Source: CADEFX01 sp046154585 (GTDB lineage: Bacteria > Pseudomonadota > Alphaproteobacteria > Rhizobiales > Hyphomicrobiaceae). Taken from it: DNA of 64,000 nt. Below, in pieces: positions 44,261 through 52,934 of this stretch (the first letter of the stretch is position 1; each line of letters starts with the position of its first letter). A model generated the notes under the pieces. The model made no database searches, was not told the DNA's origin, and saw only the letters and a list, made by a program, of their open reading frames with translations. The translations under genes were made by a program, and so were the position numbers. The stretch is taken from the NCBI GenBank assembly GCA_046154585.1, contig JBJXDX010000091.1, positions 62,001 through 126,000 on the forward strand, read 5' to 3'.

Positions 44261-45588
44261 GCGGTCAGCACCCGCACCGTCGGCGTCACCGCGCCACGAT
44301 CGATCAGGGCCGAGTGTGTCACCACACTGGGCGTGATCTGGCCGCGATAGCCGCCGCCGGCGGCCGGGCCGCAGCACAACAGCGACTCCACCTCCCACAG
44401 CATCGTCTCACACGCGGACCGATCCGCCGATCGCATGGCGACGCGTACCCGCACGTCCTCGCTCTCGGTGTCTGGCGCTTTGGCCGTAGCGTATAGCGAG
44501 TTGATGCCCACGAGATCGATGCGCAGCGACCTCGCAATCGCCGGATGCCGGCCCAGACGCTCGACGAGCACCTCTGCCGCGAGCTTCGCCCGCGCCGTCG
44601 CATTGGGGCCAGCATAGCTGACGCCACCCTCGGCGAAATAGCCGCCGTCGAAACCCACCGTCACCTTCAGTTTTTTGGGCCTGGCGGTCCCGTTCGCATT
44701 GCGAACCTCCACACGATCCCGGCCCGCCTCCGTGACGCGCACGCGCGAGAAGTCCGCAGTCACATCCGGTGTCAGGTAGGACGTCGGATCGTGCACCTCG
44801 TACATGAGCTGCTCTTTGACCGTGCGCGGGCTCACCATGCCGCCGGCATCGTCGAGCTTGGTGATGACGCAGCGTCCGTCCGCATCGACCTCGGCGATCG
44901 GATAGCCGCAGTCCGCCAGACGCGGCACGTCCTTCTTGCCCGGATCGGCGAAATAGCCGCCCGTGATCTGCATGCCGCATTCCAGCAGGTGGCCGACTAC
45001 CGTGCCCTGCCCCAACAGGCGCCAGTCGTCACGGGCCCAGCCATAGTGATGTACGAGCGGCGTCAGGAACAGCGACGGGTCAGCGACCCGACCCGTAATG
45101 ACCACATCGGCGCCCGCCTCGAGCGCCGGCAGGATGGCATCGACGCCCAGGTACACGTTGGCACCCACCACGGGCAGCCCAACCTCGGAGATCCTACGAT
45201 CGTGATGGTCGAACAGCGTCGTGTCCGGACCCATCACGTGGCCGACATCATCGCCTTCGACAGCCGCCACCTTCAGGCCCTTCAGACCCAGCTCCCGCGC
45301 GACCTCGATGGCAAGCTCGGCGGCCGCCGCGACGTTGGCGACGCCCATGTTCGTGACGATGCGCGTACCGTTCGCCTTGCACGCACCGAGTACGCCCCGA
45401 AGCCGCGCGCCGAGTTGCGGATTGTAGCCCTTCCTGGGGTCGAGCTTGCGGTCGCGGTGGCCAAAGGCCAGCGTGCGCTCGCCGATGGTCTCGAACACGA
45501 GATAGTCGAGCTTGCCTTTACGCGCCAGATCGATGGCCGGCTCCAGCCGGTCCGACGAAAACCCGGCGCCGCATCCGAGCCTCAGCAT
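44257..45588 (-). CDS. AtuA-family (DUF1446) protein, module 1
   Basis: A 443-residue protein of the DUF1446/AtuA family named from acyclic terpene use in Pseudomonas. Motifs are LRLGCGAGFSSDRLEPA at the start, VITGRVADPSLFLTPL, LLECGMQITGGYFADPG and the DPTSYLTPDV strand. Its exact reaction is not established; the fold is thought to handle CoA esters or carboxylates. It is translationally coupled to the 111-residue partner downstream, and two solute-binding protein genes lie directly upstream (15 bp gap). Confidence 0.85.
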   Translation of the reverse strand: MLRLGCGAGFSSDRLEPAIDLARKGKLDYLVFETIGERTLAFGHRDRKLDPRKGYNPQLGARLRGVLGACKANGTRIVTNMGVANVAAAAELAIEVARELGLKGLKVAAVEGDDVGHVMGPDTTLFDHHDRRISEVGLPVVGANVYLGVDAILPALEAGADVVITGRVADPSLFLTPLVHHYGWARDDWRLLGQGTVVGHLLECGMQITGGYFADPGKKDVPRLADCGYPIAEVDADGRCVITKLDDAGGMVSPRTVKEQLMYEVHDPTSYLTPDVTADFSRVRVTEAGRDRVEVRNANGTARPKKLKVTVGFDGGYFAEGGVSYAGPNATARAKLAAEVLVERLGRHPAIARSLRIDLVGINSLYATAKAPDTESEDVRVRVAMRSADRSACETMLWEVESLLCCGPAAGGGYRGQITPSVVTHSALIDRGAVTPTVRVLTA

Positions 45589-45603
45589 TCGCTTCTCCTG
45601 CGC

Positions 45604-46605
45604 TCAGCTGCCGGGCAGCGCGTGTGCCTCGGGGAAGAACAAGTCCTTCCACGACCCGGGCTTGTTCTTCACTAGGCCCACCCGGTGCATGAAGTCGATC
45701 ATCTTGCCAACGTTGCTCGGTACTTTCGTGAATTCCAGATCCTTTGTGGCCAGAAGTGCAGCCAGCTCGGCCTCGTCCAGATTCTTGTCCTTGGTCATCT
45801 CGATGTAGAGACGCGCGGTACGCAGCTTGTCCGCGTTGGCCCACGCGATTGCCTCATCATAGGCCTTGAGCACGGCCGCGAACACTTTCGGGTTCTCGGC
45901 GCGAAACTTTTCCGTCGACGTGAATGTCAGGCCAGTCGTCGGGCCACCCATGATTTCGTATGCCGTCGTCACCACCGGCAGTCCGGCCTTGGCTTCCTTC
46001 TCGTGAAACGGAGAGGTAGCAAAGTGCGCCGTAATCTCACCCTGCTGATTGAGCACGGCGGCCAACGCCTCGGGGTGGGGAAGCGCCACGATGATGTGAT
46101 CGAGTTTGGTGTGCTCGCCGAACAGCTTGTCCGCCGCCACGTGCATCATGAAAGCCTGCGTCGACACCTTGAGCGACGGCACCGCTATCCGATGCTTCTC
46201 GGCAAAGTCCTTGAGCGACTTGATGCTCGGATCTTTGGTATGCAGCCAGATATTGTTGTTCGCGGCGGCAGCGACCGCCTTGAACCCGATGTTGCTCCTG
46301 GTGCGATCCCACAGGACGGCCATGGACGGAACACCCTGCGTCGCAAAGTGCAGGCTGCCCGAGATGAAGGCATCGTTGAGCGCCGCGGGACCTCCGAGCC
46401 TCGCCCACTTGACCGCCACATCCCCCATGCCGGCCGCCGCGAGCTGCTTCTCGACCAGCTTCTCGTTCTGCATCACCATCATCGTCAGATAGACGGCGCC
46501 GAACTGCTGGCCGAGCACCACCTCGCTGACCTCGGCGCGTACCGACGGCGCTGCAGTCATGGAGGCCACGACTGCAACCGGTGCGGCAAATCTCTTGATA
46601 TTCAC
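45604..46605 (-). CDS. ABC-type solute-binding protein, NMT1/TauA-like (copy 1)
   Basis: A 333-residue periplasmic binding protein with a signal peptide (residues 1-24, ending SVRAEVSE). The core LGQQFGAVYLTMMVMQNEKL and SGSLHFATQGVPSMAVLWDR follows the NMT1/NrtA-TauA fold. It is clearly a paralogue of the next gene upstream, with the same motif order to the C-terminal SWKDLFFPEAHALPGS. No permease or ATPase gene accompanies the pair in this window. Confidence 0.87.
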   Translation of the reverse strand: MNIKRFAAPVAVVASMTAAPSVRAEVSEVVLGQQFGAVYLTMMVMQNEKLVEKQLAAAGMGDVAVKWARLGGPAALNDAFISGSLHFATQGVPSMAVLWDRTRSNIGFKAVAAAANNNIWLHTKDPSIKSLKDFAEKHRIAVPSLKVSTQAFMMHVAADKLFGEHTKLDHIIVALPHPEALAAVLNQQGEITAHFATSPFHEKEAKAGLPVVTTAYEIMGGPTTGLTFTSTEKFRAENPKVFAAVLKAYDEAIAWANADKLRTARLYIEMTKDKNLDEAELAALLATKDLEFTKVPSNVGKMIDFMHRVGLVKNKPGSWKDLFFPEAHALPGS

Positions 46606-46656
46606 GGCTATTTCTCCCTTTGTTGGTTCGAAGTGCTTGTTGGCGGACGGTCGGAC

Positions 46657-47670
46657 TCAGGTTCCTGGAAGGCCGTGCGCCTCGGGCAGATAAAGATCCT
46701 TCCACGAGACCGCCTTGGTCTTGATCAGCCCCACCTGGTGCATGAACTCCAGCATCTTGGCGACGTTTGCCGGCACGCGCGTGTAGTCCATATCCTTGCT
46801 GTTCATGCCGGCGACGAGCTCATCCACGCTGAGCCGCTTCTCTTTCGAAAGATCGAGATAGTGCGCGGCCGCACGCGGTTTGTCGGCCGCGATCCAATCC
46901 TGCGCTTCTGTAAAAGCCTTCACGACGGCGCCGTAGATCTTCGGGTTCTCGTTGCGAAACTTCTCACTCGACACGAAGTTCACGCCGGTCGTCGGTCCGC
47001 CCCATATGTCAAACGTCGTTGCAATCGTCTTTAGGCCGGCCTTGAGCTCGATCTCGCTGAACGGCGACGTGGCGAAGTGCGTCTGGATCTCCGACACCGG
47101 GCTCATGACGGCCGCCAACGCATCCGGATGCGGCAGCGATACGATGATATGATCGAGCTTGGTGTAGTTCTCCGGCCCCCAGGTCGATGCGACGAGGCGA
47201 TGCAGCGCCAGTGCTTGCGCGGAGACTTTCAGGCCGGGAATGGCGATGCGGTCCTTCTCCGTGAAATCCTTGATCGATTTGATGTTGGGGTTGCGCGTGT
47301 TGAGCCAGATGTTGTTGCTGGCCACGGCATAGACGCCCTTCACGCCGATGGTGGACTTGGTCCTGTCCCAGATGATGGCGGTGGACGGCACACCCTGACA
47401 GGAAAAATGCAGCGAGCCCGAGAGCGTCGCATCGTTAACCGCCGCGGCCGTGCCGAGCCGGCTCCACGTCACCTTGACGCTGCCCATCCCCACCGCTTCG
47501 AGATGCTTCTCGACCAGCTTGTGGCTCTCCATCACCATCGCCGGCAGATAAACAGCCCCGATTTGCTGGCCAAGGAGCACTTCGCCGACTTCAGCGCGTG
47601 CGGCGGAACCAGCTCCGACGCAGAACGCCAGCGCCACTGCCGGCAAAAACTTGAGCAACCTCATTGTCAT
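46657..47670 (-). CDS. ABC-type solute-binding protein, NMT1/TauA-like (copy 2)
   Basis: A 337-residue paralogue of the preceding protein, with a signal peptide (about 1-26, ending SAARAEVGE). It shares LGQQIGAVYLPAMVMESHKL, SGSLHFSCQGVPST, KLDHIIVSLPHPDALAAV and the ending SWKDLYLPEAHGLPGT. The two probably arose by tandem duplication (51 bp apart) and may bind related anions. It lies downstream of the ThDP enzyme gene, separated by 87 bp. Confidence 0.87.
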   Translation of the reverse strand: MTMRLLKFLPAVALAFCVGAGSAARAEVGEVLLGQQIGAVYLPAMVMESHKLVEKHLEAVGMGSVKVTWSRLGTAAAVNDATLSGSLHFSCQGVPSTAIIWDRTKSTIGVKGVYAVASNNIWLNTRNPNIKSIKDFTEKDRIAIPGLKVSAQALALHRLVASTWGPENYTKLDHIIVSLPHPDALAAVMSPVSEIQTHFATSPFSEIELKAGLKTIATTFDIWGGPTTGVNFVSSEKFRNENPKIYGAVVKAFTEAQDWIAADKPRAAAHYLDLSKEKRLSVDELVAGMNSKDMDYTRVPANVAKMLEFMHQVGLIKTKAVSWKDLYLPEAHGLPGT

Positions 47671-47757
47671 CCTCCTCGAGCCGCGGCTTATCCGCGGACG
47701 TTTCCTTCAGGGTTGGATGCGCCCTTGTATCACGGCCGCTTTGTATCGTTTCATAGG

Positions 47758-49506
47758 TTACACGGGCCGGTCGCCTTTTTGAACCTTCAGTGTGCGGTTG
47801 TCGGCCGCAGGCAGCATCTTGGCGGGATCGCGCGTCACGATCGCATCGATGACGGTGGGCGAGGATGTGTTCTCGAGGCCTTCCTGTAGCGCTGCCGAAA
47901 GCCTCTCCGGATCGGACACGCGAATGCCGCGGCAACCGAAGCCTTTGGCAATGGCCGCATAGTCCATCTCGACCAGATCCGAGGACTGATAGTTGCCGCT
48001 TCCGTACACGGCGTGCTGCAGGGCCTTCACATAGCCCGAAGCCGCATTGTTGAAGACCACGACCACGAAATTGGCGCCCACGCGGCGCGCCGTTTCCAGC
48101 TCGCCCAGGCTCATATTGAACCCGCCGTCACCCGTGAGGCTCACCACCCGCCGGTTCGGTCCGGCGCCGATCTGCGCGCCGATACCTCCGGGCACGCCGT
48201 AGCCGATCGACGCGAACCCACGGTCGGGCAGGAAGTGCCGCCCCGCCAGCTTGGTGTCGAACATCAGCCCGCCCCAATGCGCCGCGAACCCGCCGTCTGC
48301 GACCACGATACCATCGGCAGGCATGATCTTGTTGAGCTCGCCCATGAGGCGTCCGACATTGATCGGCGTCTCGCGCGATTGGAGTCGGTCCGCAGCACTC
48401 TCGCGCCACTCCGCCATGCGCTTGGGCAACTCCGCCACGTAGGCCGCCCGCTGGCGCGCCACCGCCTTGCCGTCACCCAACTCGGCCGCAAGCGCTTCGA
48501 GCGTCAGCCGGCCATCGCCGGCCAGGGCCACATCCGTGCGCGTCGTCCGGCCGATCTCGGTCGGCTCGATCTCGATGTGAATTATGGGCTTGCCGGGCGG
48601 GATCAAGGCGAAGCGCTTGGTGGCGATCTCGCCCAGCTTGCATCCAACGACGATCAGGCAATCGGACGCCGCGATCAGCGCGTTGGCAATCCGGTCATAG
48701 CGCCCGAACAGCCCTGCGGAAAGCGCATGTGAACAGGCGATCGCCCCTTTGCCCGACATCGTGTGTGCAATGGGAATATTGTAGGCCTCGGCCAGCGCCT
48801 GCAGGGCGCCGTACGCCTCCGAGATGTGGATGCCGCCGCCCGCCAGGATCAGCGGTCGCTCGGCCTTGGCGATCAGTGCGGCGGCATTGACGACCTCGGC
48901 CGGATCGGGACGCGTGCGCCGCGCCTGCGCCTTCAGCGTGCCCGGATCCACCCAGAAATCCCCGGCATCGAAATCGTGCTCGCCGTGCGCGACATCCTCC
49001 GGCACATCGATGAGCACCGGACCGGGCCTACCGCTCGTCGCCACCGCGAAGGCACGCCGCACATGCTCGGGCAACCGCTTGATGACCTCGACCCGGATCA
49101 CCTCCTTGACCACCGGCCGCAGCACCTCGAGCTGCCGCGCCTCCTGGGTCATGTTCTTCCAGGCGTGCTCGCGATTGGCATCGCCCGTCACCACGATCAT
49201 CGGGATGCCGGCGTTCAAGCTTTCGACGAGCCCCGTCACGAGGTTGGTCGCGCCCGGCCCCAGCGTGCCATCCGCCACACCCGGCCTGTTCGTCACCTTG
49301 GCATAGGCGTCGGCCGCGAAGGCGCCGCAGCGCTCATCGTTGATGAGGTAGTGCTTGAGGTTCAGCGCGCGACACGCCTCGTAGAAGGGGAGAAGCTGGA
49401 AACCGCCCATGCCGAACATCGGACCGACGTTCGACAGCTTGAGCATCTCCGCCAGCGCCTGCCCGCCTGTCATGCGCCGCGTGGAATTCGAAACGGGTTG
49501 GTTCAT
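47758..49506 (-). CDS. Thiamine-diphosphate-dependent enzyme (acetolactate synthase-like)
   Basis: A 582-residue ThDP enzyme with the three-domain layout of acetolactate synthase and benzoylformate decarboxylase. The cofactor glutamate is E58 in INDERCGAFAADAYAK. The Mg/ThDP motif GDGGFNMSLGELETARR lies in the C-terminal third, ending near VVVFNN. The FAD-type middle domain shows LILAGGGIHISEA. Whether it makes acetolactate or decarboxylates a 2-keto acid cannot be told. Its ATG overlaps the stop of the upstream gene by 4 bases, so it is coupled to that protein. Confidence 0.88.
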   Translation of the reverse strand: MNQPVSNSTRRMTGGQALAEMLKLSNVGPMFGMGGFQLLPFYEACRALNLKHYLINDERCGAFAADAYAKVTNRPGVADGTLGPGATNLVTGLVESLNAGIPMIVVTGDANREHAWKNMTQEARQLEVLRPVVKEVIRVEVIKRLPEHVRRAFAVATSGRPGPVLIDVPEDVAHGEHDFDAGDFWVDPGTLKAQARRTRPDPAEVVNAAALIAKAERPLILAGGGIHISEAYGALQALAEAYNIPIAHTMSGKGAIACSHALSAGLFGRYDRIANALIAASDCLIVVGCKLGEIATKRFALIPPGKPIIHIEIEPTEIGRTTRTDVALAGDGRLTLEALAAELGDGKAVARQRAAYVAELPKRMAEWRESAADRLQSRETPINVGRLMGELNKIMPADGIVVADGGFAAHWGGLMFDTKLAGRHFLPDRGFASIGYGVPGGIGAQIGAGPNRRVVSLTGDGGFNMSLGELETARRVGANFVVVVFNNAASGYVKALQHAVYGSGNYQSSDLVEMDYAAIAKGFGCRGIRVSDPERLSAALQEGLENTSSPTVIDAIVTRDPAKMLPAADNRTLKVQKGDRPV

Positions 49507-50333
49507 CGTGCAGTTTCCTTTGCGTGCGCAGCGACCATGGCTTCAACGAACTGGCGGCAGCTCTGACCGATCCTGCCGCCGTATTTCTCCGCAACCTCGT
49601 TCAGCGCCGACACGTAGCCATCCTCGTACATCGATCGGCCGTCGCCGATCCGCGCCGAGAAAGCCGAGAGACACGCCCCGGCGATGCCGCGCTGGTTCAT
49701 GGCCGGCAGTCGCGAAACTCCGGCATTGTCGATGCCTCGATCTGCGTCGTTCGTCACGGCCGCAAACACCGGATACTTCACGGCCATCTCCGGCTTGCCG
49801 CCCGGACAGGCCCCGTGCGAGGCCGCTACGATGATGTGTTCGGCATCTTCCGGCTGCACGAGCGAGATCGAGTCCATGATGATGACTTTAATGCCCGCGC
49901 TGCCCGCGTCCGCCACCTCGAATCGGTGCTCGTCCTCCTTGGGCGGCGCCGGCGCCGGCTGCAGCGATGCCGACGCCAGCTTGTCCAGCGCGTTCGCACA
50001 CGTCATCCCAACTGCCAGACCGAGCCGAGCCGCCGGTGCGTTGACAAACGACAGGATGCCGCGCGCGAGGTTGTCCTTGCCATCGCCGATGCGGGCCGTC
50101 TTGCCCGACACCGCAGCCGCCGGGACGCCCAGTCCTTCCAGCATGCGCACGCCGCCGAGGCCTGCCTGCTCGCGGCCGATCCCGGCGTCGTTGAGGATGA
50201 CCGCGCTCACGCCCTTGGACGCGGCGTAGTAGCCGGCATAACGCCCGCCGTGCGAAGCACAGACCGCAGCCGCGCCGCGATGCTCCGGCAGCAGATGCGT
50301 CACGCTATCGAGAACGACCTTGGCAACTGGCAC
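49503..50333 (-). CDS. Internally duplicated protein of unknown function
   Basis: A 276-residue protein I cannot assign. It consists of two homologous halves (about 5-120 and 147-270). Shared landmarks are VVLDSV/IIMDSI, then ASHGG/ASHGA, NDAGIGREQAG/NDADRGIDNAG, TARIGDGKD/SARIGDGRS, FVN/LNE and a Gly-x-x-x-Gly/Cys near the end of each. A Pro/Ala linker (PAPAPPKEDEH) joins them. Conserved Asp, His, Asn and Gly suggest a binding or catalytic site in each half. It is translationally coupled to the ThDP enzyme, so it may be its partner. No signal peptide. Confidence 0.8.
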   Translation of the reverse strand: MPVAKVVLDSVTHLLPEHRGAAAVCASHGGRYAGYYAASKGVSAVILNDAGIGREQAGLGGVRMLEGLGVPAAAVSGKTARIGDGKDNLARGILSFVNAPAARLGLAVGMTCANALDKLASASLQPAPAPPKEDEHRFEVADAGSAGIKVIIMDSISLVQPEDAEHIIVAASHGACPGGKPEMAVKYPVFAAVTNDADRGIDNAGVSRLPAMNQRGIAGACLSAFSARIGDGRSMYEDGYVSALNEVAEKYGGRIGQSCRQFVEAMVAAHAKETAR

Positions 50334-50369
50334 GATTGAATTTCCTCCTGGCGATCTGCAATGGCCGCT

Positions 50370-51458
50370 TCACGCGACTCTGTATTTATCGAGCACGGCC
50401 ATATCCGGCTCGAAGCCGATGCCGGGCGTCCTTGGAATGGCAATCTTTCCGTTCTTCGGCAGCGGAATCGACTGCGAAACGTAGGCGTCCGGCTTCACAT
50501 AGTAATACTCGAACAGTCCCACCTCGGGCCGGTTGGCCGCAAGCTGCAGCGTCGCCCAGTAGCCCGGCCCGAAGTAGGGCGAGTGCGGCATGGGCGTTTT
50601 GCCCGCCGCCTTGGCGAGATCGCATACCCTTAGGAACTCCGTCACGCCACCGACTTTCGTCACGCTCGGCTGCGCATACGTGACGGCGGGCACGGTGTCC
50701 TCGAACGGCACGGACGTGCTGGCGTTCTCGCCCGTTGACAGAGATACGCCGAAGCGCCCCAGTTCCTTCAGAGTCTTGGCGTGGTCAGGCGGAAACACCG
50801 GCTCCTCGACCCAAAATAGATCGAGCCGCTTCATCTCGGGCAGCATTAGCTCCGCTTCCTCGAGCGACCAATTGCAATTGACGTCTGTCGTCATGCGCAC
50901 GTTCGGGCCGACACCTTTGCGCCCGGCTTCGATGCAATCCAGCGCGATTTCGTGCAGCTTGACGTCCGCGAAGCCTTCGCCGACGGCCTGCTTCGCGAAC
51001 TTTTCAACCAGGCTCGGCACACCGTAGCGCACGAGGCTCGCGTAGGCCGGCACGATTTCACGATGCCGTCCACCCAGCAATTCCGCGAGCGATACGCCCT
51101 TGCGCTTGGCGGCAATATCCCACAGCGCGATATCCACCCCCGACAAGGCGAAGATCGTGATGCCGTAGCGGCCCGGCAGATGCAGCTTGTGCTGAATCTC
51201 GCGATTGAGCGCGGGGATATCACCGACCTCCTGCCCGACCACGAGTGGTGCCACCATGTCGGTGAGCGCAGCACGCACGGCTGTCGAACAGAAATACGAG
51301 AAGCTGTCACCCCAACCGACCAGCCCGTCATCCGTCTCTACTCGGACGAGCAGCATGTCGAAATGCGTCCAGCGACGCGGCATGATGCCTGTGCCCGCAC
51401 TGCCGTCCGAAAACGGAATCCTCAACGCGATCGGCTCGATCTTCGTGACGCACGACAT
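50370..51458 (-). CDS. Enolase-superfamily enzyme (MR/MLE group), second copy
   Basis: A 362-residue mandelate racemase/muconate lactonizing group enzyme, distinct from the one at 34350. Its base motif is KLH in DVKLHEIAL. Metal ligands are D in TTDVNCNW, E in FWVEEPVF and E in LSTGENAS, and the second base region is TPMPHSPYFGPG. The active-site pattern differs from the first enzyme (KLH against KMK; PHSPYFG against SHGAHD), so the two handle different substrates. It lies 36 bp upstream of the duplicated-domain gene. Confidence 0.88.
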   Translation of the reverse strand: MSCVTKIEPIALRIPFSDGSAGTGIMPRRWTHFDMLLVRVETDDGLVGWGDSFSYFCSTAVRAALTDMVAPLVVGQEVGDIPALNREIQHKLHLPGRYGITIFALSGVDIALWDIAAKRKGVSLAELLGGRHREIVPAYASLVRYGVPSLVEKFAKQAVGEGFADVKLHEIALDCIEAGRKGVGPNVRMTTDVNCNWSLEEAELMLPEMKRLDLFWVEEPVFPPDHAKTLKELGRFGVSLSTGENASTSVPFEDTVPAVTYAQPSVTKVGGVTEFLRVCDLAKAAGKTPMPHSPYFGPGYWATLQLAANRPEVGLFEYYYVKPDAYVSQSIPLPKNGKIAIPRTPGIGFEPDMAVLDKYRVA

Positions 51459-51494
51459 GCCCCAACCTCCCTCAATCTCCTGGCCCGATTTGCC

Positions 51495-52136
51495 TCAGAC
51501 CGGCCGCCTAGCCCATGCCAACGAAAACCCGAGCCCGAAAAGGAGCACGCCCGATCCCTCGCGCAGGCGCCGCAACAGGCGCGGCCGGCTCGCGATCCCG
51601 TTGCGCACCGCAGCAGCACCATAGGCGATCACGATATCGACAAGCGTATTCAGCATGACCGATAGACACCCCAGCACAACGAACTGCAGCGCGACCGCGC
51701 CGCGATCCGGATCGACGAACTGAGGAATGAAAGCCAGGAAGAACGCCGCCGTCTTGGGGTTGAACACCTCGACGACGATGCCATCGCGGAAGGCTTTGCG
51801 GCTGCCGGCCGGCGCGACATCGCCGACCGTCACGGCAACGCGCGCCTGGCGCATCGTCTTGATGCCGAGCCAGATCAGATACGCGGCACCGGCCATCTTG
51901 AGTAGCGTGAAGGCCTGGGCACTTGCCATCACGAGTGCGGATACGCCGAACGCACCAGCAATGACGTGAGCCATTCCCCCCACGCCCGTGCCGATGCTGG
52001 ACGCGATCCCTTCGGCGCGGCCGCCCGCCAGCGTGCGCGCCATGACGTAGAGAATTCCTGGGCCGGGCGAAATGGCGATCAGTGACGCCAGGGACAGGAA
52101 CAGCAGGAAGCTCCCGAGCTCCATCGACTCAAACAT
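51495..52136 (-). CDS. LysE/RhtB-family exporter
   Basis: A 213-residue inner-membrane protein with about six hydrophobic segments. The family motif SPGPGILYVMARTLAGGRAEG is present near residue 25 as SPGPGILYVMARTL, with NPKTAAFFLAFIPQF near residue 130. The family exports amino acids and related metabolites. It is the only obvious transporter membrane protein in the catabolic block. I use ATG 52136, 8 bp after the SDR stop; ATG 52124 is an alternative. Confidence 0.85.
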   Translation of the reverse strand: MFESMELGSFLLFLSLASLIAISPGPGILYVMARTLAGGRAEGIASSIGTGVGGMAHVIAGAFGVSALVMASAQAFTLLKMAGAAYLIWLGIKTMRQARVAVTVGDVAPAGSRKAFRDGIVVEVFNPKTAAFFLAFIPQFVDPDRGAVALQFVVLGCLSVMLNTLVDIVIAYGAAAVRNGIASRPRLLRRLREGSGVLLFGLGFSLAWARRPV

Positions 52137-52143
52137 TGGCCAA

Positions 52144-52920
52144 TCAATCCCTGACAATAATGCCGGCGCCGCGATAGCCGCCATCGGCAGCCACGATCTC
52201 TCCCGTCACGTAGCTCGACTGCGTCTCATCCAACAGGAAATGGATAACGCTCGCGAGCTCGGCCGGCGTGCCATAGCGCTTCATCGGAATGTAGCGGTGG
52301 TACAGCTCGCGGTCCGCGGCGGTGTGAATCGCCTGCACCATAGGCGTTTCCACCGGCCCCGGTGCCACGGCGTTCACGCGGATGCCGAATGGGGCAAGAT
52401 CGTTCGCCATCACCTGCGTCAGCGTGACGACCGCACCCTTCGACGCGCCGTAGGCTGAGCGGCCCTTGGAGCCGCGCAGCCCGGAGATCGAGGCGATATT
52501 GACGATGGCGCCGCCGCCCGTGTCCATCATGATGCGAGCGGCTGCGCGGCCCACCAGGAACGTGCCGACGACGTTGACATCGAGAATCTTGCGAAACAGG
52601 TCCGGCGGTGTGTCGAACACATGCTTGTCGGCGGCGATCCCGGCAGAGTTGACGACGCCGTTGATGCCGCCGAAGGCCTCCACGGTCTCGGCCACCGCGC
52701 GGTCCACGCCCTTCTCGTCCGTGACATCGAGCGAGGCGACGCGCACGGCCTTGCTCTTCTCGAACTTGGCGCGGGCCGCCTTGAGCGCGGTCTCGTCACG
52801 ATCGAGAAGCGCGACCTTCCAACCCTTCCCCAACAGCAGCTCACACGTCGCCAATCCGATGCCTGATGCACCACCCGTCACCAGAGCGACGCGGTCTTTG
52901 GCTGCGTTGGTCTTTGCCAT
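52144..52920 (-). CDS. SDR-family oxidoreductase, full catalytic site
   Basis: A 258-residue classical short-chain dehydrogenase. TGGASGIGLATCE lies near residue 15, GVVNSAGIAADK near 90, the catalytic Ser in IVNIASISGLRGS and Tyr/Lys in AYGASKGAV. It ends SYVTGEIVAADGG. Unlike the SDRs at 15970 and 30900, its active site is complete. The start ATG 52920 follows GGGAGG. The LysE gene is 8 bp downstream and the SAF-domain oxidoreductase gene 14 bp upstream. Confidence 0.88.
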   Translation of the reverse strand: MAKTNAAKDRVALVTGGASGIGLATCELLLGKGWKVALLDRDETALKAARAKFEKSKAVRVASLDVTDEKGVDRAVAETVEAFGGINGVVNSAGIAADKHVFDTPPDLFRKILDVNVVGTFLVGRAAARIMMDTGGGAIVNIASISGLRGSKGRSAYGASKGAVVTLTQVMANDLAPFGIRVNAVAPGPVETPMVQAIHTAADRELYHRYIPMKRYGTPAELASVIHFLLDETQSSYVTGEIVAADGGYRGAGIIVRD

Positions 52921-52934
52921 GGCCAAACCTCCCG

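Noticed and set aside
45685..47034. 449-codon plus-strand frame
   Set aside because: Antisense to two solute-binding protein genes whose own frames carry signal peptides and family motifs.
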